Origin: Toxonevra muliebris
Taxonomy: Eukaryota > Arthropoda > Insecta > Diptera > Pallopteridae
NCBI GenBank assembly: GCA_963691655.1
Contig: OY829329.1
Coordinates: 14,088,708-14,152,707, forward strand
Length of the DNA stretch: 64,000 bases
Reading direction: 5' to 3'
Position 1 is the first letter of the stretch. Each line of letters starts with the position of its first letter. The notes below the pieces were generated by a model that was not told where the DNA came from, ran no database searches, and worked only from the letters and a program-made list of their open reading frames with translations. The translations under genes were made by a program, and so were the position numbers. This document shows positions 57,188 to 64,000 of this stretch, one piece after another.

Positions 57188-59472
57188 TTTAATCTGAAAT
57201 TTCTGGTTTAAATTTTGGGCTTGCTTTTGGACTGAATAGGTCTGAGTTTACATTTGAACTTTAGTCTGAGTTTGGGTCCTAGTTTTGATCAGAGTTTGGG
57301 TCTGAATATCTGTTTTAGTTTTGCTCTGATTTTTAGTCTGCTTTAATACGATTTTTTATTTGAATATCATTCGGAGTTTCGGTTTCAGCTTGGGCCTGAT
57401 TTGGAGTATTAGTTTGGGTCTGAATTTCGATCTGAGATTCGCCCCGATTTTCGGTTTATGTTTGGAACTGTGTTTTAGTCTGAGTTTGCGTTTGACTTTA
57501 GGGCTAAATTTGATCTAAGTTTTGGTCTAATTATGAACCTGAATTTTGTTTAAATTTGATCTAAGATTCGGTTAAGTTTTTGGTCTAAATTCGGGCTTAA
57601 TATTGGTTTGAGATCGCGACTGATTTTTGAGCTGAATTCGTTATAAATCTAAGGTTCAGCCTAATTTTTGATTTGCCTTAGTATGATTTCTGATCTGAAT
57701 ATCGTTCTGACTCAGTCTCAGCTTGGGTTTGAATGGATTTTCGATCTGAATTGTGGTCTGAATTTTGATCTTAGATTCGGTTCAATTTTTGGTCTAAATT
57801 TAGATCTGAGTTTAGGTCTGATTTTTGGGGTAAATTTGGTCTAAGTTTGATTTAAGTTTTGGTCTAATTTTTGGTTTGAATTTGGTCTTTATGTTGGTTT
57901 GAGATTGGGGCTGTTTTCTTAATTAACTGTTTTTTTTTTAAATTTGGTCTAAGTTTGGGTCTGAGTTTTGATCTGGATTTAGTCTTTGTTGATCTGAGCT
58001 TGGGGTTGAATTTGGTCTTTGTTTTATTCTAATTTTTGGGCAGAGTTTGGATTTTAGTTTCGATTTCAGTTTGGGCCTGAGTTCGGTCTTTGTTTTGGTC
58101 TGAGCTTAGGACTGAATTTGGTCTAAATTTGGTCTAAGTTTCGGGTATTTTTTGGTTTTTATGTTGGTTTGAGTTTGTGGCTAATTTTTGAGCTGAATTT
58201 ATTATAAATTTGGTTTAAGTTTGGGTCTGAGCTTTTGTTCGAATTTAGCCGCTATGCTGGTCCAAGCTTGGAATTGGTTTTCATGTTGAATTTGGTGTAA
58301 GCTTTGGTCTGATTTTTGGCTTCAGTTTGATTTTTAGTCTTAATCTCAGTTTGGCTCGGAGTTTGGTGTTTATTTTAGTCTGTGCTTGGGTCCGACTTTC
58401 GGGGTAAATTTGGTCTCAGTTTTGGTATAAACTCCTGTCTAATTTTTGGTCTGAATTTGGTTTTCATATTAGTTTGAGTTCGGGGCTGATTGAACATTGA
58501 ATTTGATCTAAGTTTCGGTCTGGTTTTTGCCCTGAGCTTAGATCTTAGTTTTAATCTCAGTTTGGGTGTGGGTTTGGATTTTATTTTGGCCTGAGCTTGG
58601 AGCTGAATTTGGTCTGACTTTTAAATCGAAAGGATCTGAATTTTAATCTGAGTTTGGATCTGAGTTTGGGCCTAATTTTTTGGTTAAATTTGGTTTGAAT
58701 TTTTATCTAAATTTAGCTTAAGTTCTAGTCTGAACTTTTGGTTGGATTTGGTCTAAATTTTGTTTTAAATTTTGCACAAAATTTCGTCCAAACTTTTGGG
58801 CTGAATGGGTCCAAATTCCGGTCCGAGCTTGAGTCTGACTTTTTGTCTGAATTTGGTCTGAATTTTGATTTGATTTCTGTCTAAGTTTTAGTTTGAATTT
58901 TGATCTAATTTTTCTGGCTGAATTTGGTCGAAACTTTGTCCAAAATTTACTCAATATTTCGGCTTAACTTTTAAGCTGAATGGATCTAAATTATGATGAG
59001 AGTTTGGGTGTAACTTCTGTGCTGAGTTTTGTCTTAGTTCTGGCTAAAATTTTGGTAAAAAAAAGTTCTATTTGTGTTTGGTCTAGTTTTCGGTCTAAAT
59101 TTGGTTTTGAATTTTCGAAAATCGGTTTCAGTTTGGTCTAAATTTTGGTCTAAACTTGTACCCTAATTTGGGTCTAAATCATGAGCGTGAATTTGGTTTT
59201 GAATTTTCATCCGAATATGGATTAAATTTTTCACCTAAATTTGGTCTGATTTTGGGCTCTACTTTTGGTCGAAGTTTGGTCCCGAATTTCGGTCTAACTT
59301 TTATTTCGCTATTCCGTCTAATTTTTAGTTTGAGTTTGTCTTACATTTTGCGCTGATTTTCGGTTTGAGTTTGATTTGATTTTTGATCTATATTTGCTCC
59401 TAACTTTGGTCTGAATTTCGATCTGAATTTTGGTCTGAGTTTGGTCTAAATTTTGGTTTCAGTTTGAAATTT
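57188..59472 (-). repeat. Degenerate satellite block B (same family as block A, opposite orientation)
   Basis: About 2.3 kb of variants of TTTGGTCTAAAT / TTTGGTCTGAAT, the reverse complement of the GACCAAA unit of 5095-7125. The spacing is more irregular, and GTCTGA and GTCTAA forms alternate. It begins about 50 bp after the LINE fragment. Block A has more GACCAAAATTTA, block B more TTTGGTCTGAGTTT, so the two have diverged separately. It probably lies in intron 1 of the second gene. Confidence 0.92.
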
Positions 59473-60974
59473 ATTCTTGATGCGGCTCCCTTAAAACACC
59501 GCGTCTATGTTTGCATTTTTTTCTGTGGTTTCTCAAAGTCATTTGAAATTTTGAAAGGATGAAAATTGATCGGTCTTTTTGGAGGCTTGTGGCCTCACTC
59601 GCAGTCAATTTTTTGATGAACTGTCTGCGTCAGGCTCTCTCAATATTTCCCATTTCGTTATGAACTCTACTTGGATGTAAACTTCTAAGAATTATATCTT
59701 AAATTGCATGGAAAATCTAATTAGTTTGTGATTTATAAAATATCCTTAATTATAGAAAATAACTTAAATGAAATATTTAACATATTTATTTTAATGCTAT
59801 ACCATTTTATATGATTTCCCTTACTTAAGTATGTAATGAAAAAAAAAAGAATTCCTTTTGAGTTGACGCACGACTGAGCTTAACAATTATAATTGTTCAA
59901 TTTAACAAAACAAAGTAAAATCAAATAAAACAAAAATGAAAATAAAACCGTTTCAAATTTCTAAACTGATTAGAAAACAAAAGCTTTTTTCCTGCTTATT
60001 TTACTTCTTCGTCCTTTTTTTCTTTCTTCTTTCTAACTAACTTTCTTCTCAATGTGCAATTCAATTGAAGATTTATTTTTGGGTAAAAACACTACACAAT
60101 TTTTGTATATAGTATATTGAATTTTCAAGCGCTGTAAGCTTAAACTCACGCGCTAGCTACCTACTCAATCTGCTTACTTGGCAGGTACAAAGGAGTGGCA
60201 GGAAATATATTCACACACACACACATACATACATATAAATATGTTTGTATTATTAAATTGCGACGCATGTTCAATTTACAGCAATCCAGCAGCACCAGCA
60301 CCAGCTCCAGCAATTTTCAAGTATGTTGTATAATATAGAAAAAACAATACCTGAGAGCTGCCTTTTGTTTATGAACGCGTAATGCCAGCACGGCATTTAA
60401 GTTTGTATGTATGTATGTATGTATGTATGTACGTATTTATGTATGCGTAGGCAGGTACTTTGTTTGTGTGTGTGTAAGTATAAGTACCTATACTTTTACA
60501 TAAAATATACATTTCCTTTCTTGTTGTATATTTTTTTTCTTTCTTCTGCTGCCAAAAATCCATAATGGGCCATATTAAATTTCACTTTAACTTAAGTACA
60601 AAGTGCACAAAATCAGTCAGTAAGCAGCTTTTGGTGAAGTGTCAAATTTAAAAATCAATTACTAAACACGGTGTACGTTCTACGTTTTCCGTTTCATATA
60701 TTTTCATGTAATGAGGGGGGGAGGGTGGTTGGGCATTGTATTGTCTTTATATTTTGTGTGAAGTAGTAGTCAGTGGCGGTTCAATTTGGGGAGGTTCAAG
60801 AAACTTGAATGAATTGCTGTAATGAAGGAGACTAGTTTAAGAGAGCGAAAAACTTCATATAAAAAAAAAAGAAAATAAAGAGTGCGACATGCGGTCTCTC
60901 ACGCATACACTATCAATGAATTGAAATGAGTTTGTATAAGTTTTCGAAATGACTGTTTAAAATTTGTTATATAT
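59473..60974. other. AT-rich DNA with a TATG microsatellite and a G-rich tract
   Basis: (GTAT)n at about 60404-60430. A G-rich run at 60715-60733 (GGGGGGGAGGGTGGTTGGG) satisfies the simple G-quadruplex pattern. CAGTGGCGGTTCAATTTGGG near 60771 resembles the GGCGGAT-CA-GGGG type motif noted elsewhere. No gene is seen. Confidence 0.45.
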
Positions 60975-61385
60975 ACAATGTACAAAAGAGCAAGAAAGCA
61001 AGCAAATTTGACTCCCGCAAGAATAACACGAACAGCACTCTCTTTTTCTCTCTCTCTCTCTGTTCCTTTCTCATATTTATGTATGTATTTGCACTACAAA
61101 AAAGAATTACTGGCAACAACAACACAACTATCAATAACTGTACATTTCTTTGAAGTCAATCACTCGTCAATTTGAGGTGAGTTTGAGAGAGCCGGCGTCT
61201 CTGCTTGTATTGCCTCTGCTTGTATTGCCTCTGCTTGTATTCCCATACAAAAAAAATATTCATATGAAAACAGTCTGCTCACGATGTTAACTCTCTCAGT
61301 ATGTGTTCGTGTACTCAATGCTACTCTTTTTCCCCTCATATATAAAAGGAACTAGTAGAATTTCGTAAGAGTCAACCCGAGTTTT
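60975..61385 (+). repeat. GA-rich dispersed repeat, copy 4
   Basis: Shares CAAAAGAGCAAGAAAGCAAG, CTCATATTTATGTATGTATT, TCAATCACTCGTCAATTTGA, GAGAGAGCCGGCGTCTCTGC and TATATAAAAGGAACTAGTAG with the other copies. It lacks the left half and the MITE. The segment CTCTGCTTGTATTGC is tripled in tandem at 61199-61240. Confidence 0.87.
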
Positions 61386-61477
61386 GAAAATGACTGATCT
61401 CACAGACTCTCGCATACTCGTACATTATCAATGAATTGAAATGTATTTGTATAAGTTTTTGGAAATGTCTGGCGTAG

Positions 61478-61600
61478 AGCAGCGGTGGCCATCTATACAT
61501 ACACAATGATGGATTGAGCACTTTTTTCTATGGAAATGAGCTCAGTACGTGTAAAATTTCTTACGCTCATTTGCCTGCGTGCAAGGCTTTGGCCTACGCT
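61478..61600 (+). repeat. GTGGCCACC repeat, copy 4
   Basis: It carries GCGGTGGCCATCTATACATA, then CACAATGATGGATTGAGCAC, TATGGAAATGAGCTC, TTACGCTCATTTGCCTGCGT and GCAAGGCTTTGGCCT. Best match is to 49340-49465. Confidence 0.85.
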
Positions 61601-61625
61601 GGCGTAGAGCAATCAAAATCAATCA

Positions 61626-62147
61626 TAGTGCGTACACACGAGAATGCATTTCAGGCAAATTTAACATTTCGTTGAAATGCTTCTGAAATACAGAATTTCG
61701 CCATACTACAAAAAGTGCCAAATAAAATTCTGTATTTCAGACTCATTTCGTTGAAATGCGTCTGAAATGAAGAAAGTAACAAGCAACCCTCAAACACAAG
61801 GTTGTAAAAAACAGGAAAAATTTAAGATCTATTACATTTTTTCAGATATTTTAGATCAAGTGAAAAAATAAAATAAAATGTGTGGAGAGTAACTCATTCA
61901 TTGCCATTTCTCCAATTATCCATAATTGTTGTATAAATTCTTGGTGTCCAAATCCAATTAAAAGGCAATATTTTTATTTATTTATATTTACACAAAACAC
62001 GCACAAAAATTCTTCTTCTTCTCCAAACTTATAATCTGTCAAAAAACGAATTTGAAATTCCTTTTTTGTCGTGTGTCCACCTAAATTTGAAATGCAGAAT
62101 TTCAACGAAATGCACTCTCTTGTATCCGCACTATTACTGTTTTGAGT
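61626..62147. mobile_element. MITE-like element, about 520 bp, with 30-bp terminal inverted repeats
   Basis: The left end is TAGTGCGTACACACGAGAAT followed by GCATTTC; the right end, in reverse complement, is TAGTGCGGATACAAGAGAGT followed by GCATTTC. CATTTCGTTGAAATGC-type palindromes repeat inside (61665, 61744, and in reverse at about 62100). TAGTG termini allow a hAT affinity, but I find no matching 8-bp duplication. The interior is non-coding. Confidence 0.65.
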
Positions 62148-62181
62148 GCTCTCTCATGTGAGCATATCATTTCAAAAACTG

Positions 62182-62418
62182 AAGTAAAGTGAGGAACAGA
62201 ATGTGAAGCTGAAGCGTGAAGTAACAATTTGTTAAAAGCAAAATATATACATTTTCATTATAATCAAACACAATGGGTGCGTTTTCCGGATGCAAAATAA
62301 AAAAAAGCTGCTTTCAAAGTGTGTCAGAAATGCGCCGCTGAGTGAAAATGTATACATTTTACCTTTAACTGATTGTTACTTCACGCTTCAGCTTCACATT
62401 CTGTTCCTCACTTAAGTG
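62182..62418. mobile_element. Foldback MITE with 42-nt identical arms
   Basis: 62187-62228 and 62372-62413 are exact reverse complements over 42 nt; the left arm starts AAGTGAGGAACAGAATGTGA. The similarity continues inward (GTTAAA(A/G)G(C/T)AAAAT(A/G)TATACATTTTCA), giving arms of about 75 bp around a loop of about 85 bp. Non-coding. It is the least decayed inverted repeat in the window, so probably young or under conversion. Confidence 0.88.
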
Positions 62419-62982
62419 TAAACAATTCGACTTTTTTTTTTCTATTGTAAACTCCTCAAATATTTGATTCTCTCGTTTGTTGCTATGGCGAATCTTTTAA
62501 GAGAGCGCTCGTGGGTTTGATATTTTCATTTTATTTCGATTCCTGCGAGTTTTTCTTCATGATAAACTTTTTTCGAATTTCTCTTTATTTGATGCCAGAA
62601 TTTGTAGCGCTCATTTTTCTCATTTCGTATGATGTGCAATGATGATAATTTGCATTTTTTTAATTTTTTTAAAAGTGCATATAATCTTCATATGTTTTTT
62701 TCTAAATAGAAAAAAAATAAAATTTCATTAAGAAAATAAAAAAAAAATATCTTTGCTCAATTTATTACAAAATAAAAAAAAAACAAAACAAATTTAAATC
62801 AAGAGAAAGTAATATTTTTAGAAATGTTTCCATTTAATTTTATGAAATATTAATAATAATAGCATACAAAAATAAGCTAATAAAAATTACAAACATCTTT
62901 CTAAACTTATATTAAATAATGTTATATCTGCTTTCAGATATAAAATTTCATTAATTTATATTTTACTGATATTACACCTCGA

Positions 62983-63238
62983 TATCGATGGTCATACGTT
63001 GAGCCCTCGTATGTAGTTTTTCACCACATTTGAAAGAGACGACAAAAAAGCAATAAATATACTATACATAAAGAATATGTAAAATCATTTTAAATAAGAA
63101 AAAAATTATTTTCGGCAGTATTTTTTTTATTTTAAACTTATTTTTATATATTGTTTATAGAAATTTATTGTTTTATTGTCTTGTCTTCCAAAAGTGGTGA
63201 AAAAGTACTTACGAGGAGTCAACGTATGACCATCGATA
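62983..63238. mobile_element. Palindromic MITE (TATCGATGG termini), most complete copy
   Basis: The arms of about 75 bp are TATCGATGGTCATACGTTGA, GCCCTCGTATGTAGTTTTTC, ACCACATTTGAAAGAGACGA, CAAAAAAGCAATAAAT on the left, and the corresponding inverse on the right ending CGTATGACCATCGATA. Length 256 bp. Unlike the copies at 27.6 and 52.2 kb it is not inside the GA-rich repeat. Confidence 0.85.
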
Positions 63239-63429
63239 TGTAATAACCAAAATATGATATGAAATTCACCTCATCTGTTCTTTGTTTCTCCACCACAATA
63301 CCGTTTAACCAAAAAAAAAAACAAAAAAACATGTGAGAGAAATCATAGTTGCGTCTTCGTAAATGTAGCTGAGTAGCCGAAAGCATAAAATTATTTACTA
63401 CAAATAAAGTGTAGTTGTACTTAAGTGTA

Positions 63430-63860
63430 GTTGTACTTAGTGAAAAAGAAAGAGATCAAGAGAGGTGAGAGAAATCGTCGTGCAGAGTACAATCGTACTT
63501 AAATGAGAGTGTATTAGTGGAAGTGGAATAGATCAAGAGAATGAGAGAGTATTGGTGGATTGTATTTTCCACGAAGGAGGGGAGACGAAAATAGATCAAG
63601 AGAATGAGAGAGTATTGGTGGAAGTAGAATAGATCAAGATAATTAGAAAGTCAAAGAGCAGGTTTGAATTCTTTTATACTGTTCTCTCGATTGTGTTTTC
63701 CATGAAGGATGGGAGACGAAAATAGATCAAGAGAATGAGAGAGTATTGGTGGAAGTGGAATAGATCAAGAGAATAAGAAAGTCAAAGAGCAGGTTTGAAT
63801 TCTTTGATACTGTTCTCTCGATTGTGTTTTCCATGAAGGAGGGGAGACGAAAAGGGGTTC
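63430..63860 (+). repeat. Tandem repeat, 131-bp unit, about 3 copies, GA-rich
   Basis: GGGAGACGAAAA recurs at about 63580, 63711 and 63842. Units contain AATAGATCAAGAGAATGAGA, GAGTATTGGTGGAAGT, GAAAGTCAAAGAGCAGGTTT and CTGTTCTCTCGATTGTGTTT. The last two copies are nearly identical, so the array is recent compared with the others in the window. Confidence 0.9.
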
Positions 63861-64000
63861 GCTTTTCATCTAACGGATACTTTGTCGCATAAGAAATATT
63901 AAATTAAAAAATAGAGAATACATGAATGAATGATACAAAGAGCAATTCAATAATTGTGTCGCGAGTAAAAAATATGTAGTGTCGTTATCAAAATGAGTTT
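63861..64000. other. Window end, non-coding
   Basis: AT-rich sequence after the tandem array; nothing recognised. Confidence 0.4.

Noticed and set aside
1..64000. CRISPR arrays, operons, rRNA genes or bacterial insertions
   Set aside because: No regularly spaced direct repeats with unique spacers, no ribosome-binding sites with packed frames, and no rRNA-like sequence. The DNA is fly nuclear DNA throughout.

Overview
The window is nuclear DNA from a fly, most likely a cyclorrhaphan dipteran such as a tephritid fruit fly. The evidence is very AT-rich non-coding DNA, CA/CAA- and GA-rich low complexity, CATA/TATG microsatellites, insect-type introns (GTAAGT donors, pyrimidine-rich CAG acceptors), and a dual-oxidase maturation factor whose sequence resembles the Drosophila moladietz (mol) product. 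The genus cannot be read from the sequence. There is no bacterial-style gene organisation; almost all open frames here are low-complexity or antisense shadows.

Only two protein-coding loci are supported. (1) The last three coding exons of a DUOXA/mol gene on the + strand (7320-8664), giving 361 C-terminal residues, followed by an AT-rich 3' UTR with several AATAAA signals. Its upstream exons lie outside the window. (2) One exon of a second + strand gene (44607-45185): a 5' UTR and a 68-codon signal-peptide-bearing N-terminus, ending at a phase-1 donor whose next exon is not in the remaining 18.8 kb. A CpG- and CAA-rich stretch near 23.5-24.4 kb is a possible distant promoter or 5' UTR for it.

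The rest is accessory DNA. Left third: a 2-kb degenerate satellite (5095-7125) immediately before the mol acceptor, small tandem duplications, an 8-bp-TSD hAT-like MITE inserted in one copy of a tandem duplication (the other copy shows the empty site), a piggyBac-like MITE holding a long hairpin, and a decayed DD37E Tc1/mariner transposase with 30-bp TIRs. Middle: fragments of a non-LTR retrotransposon with RNase H, a GA-rich dispersed repeat family with a nested MITE, a pogo-like MITE, and a roughly 187-bp tandem array. Right third: the second gene's exon, several inverted-repeat elements (45.9, 61.6, 62.2, 63.0 kb), and a second 2.3-kb block of the same satellite in the opposite orientation (57188-59472).

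The most interesting structures are the paired inverted satellite blocks, the stop codon formed at the last mol splice donor (two possible C-termini), the nested MITE/GA-rich family, and the foldback element with 42-nt identical arms. I see no evidence for a novel multi-gene system.
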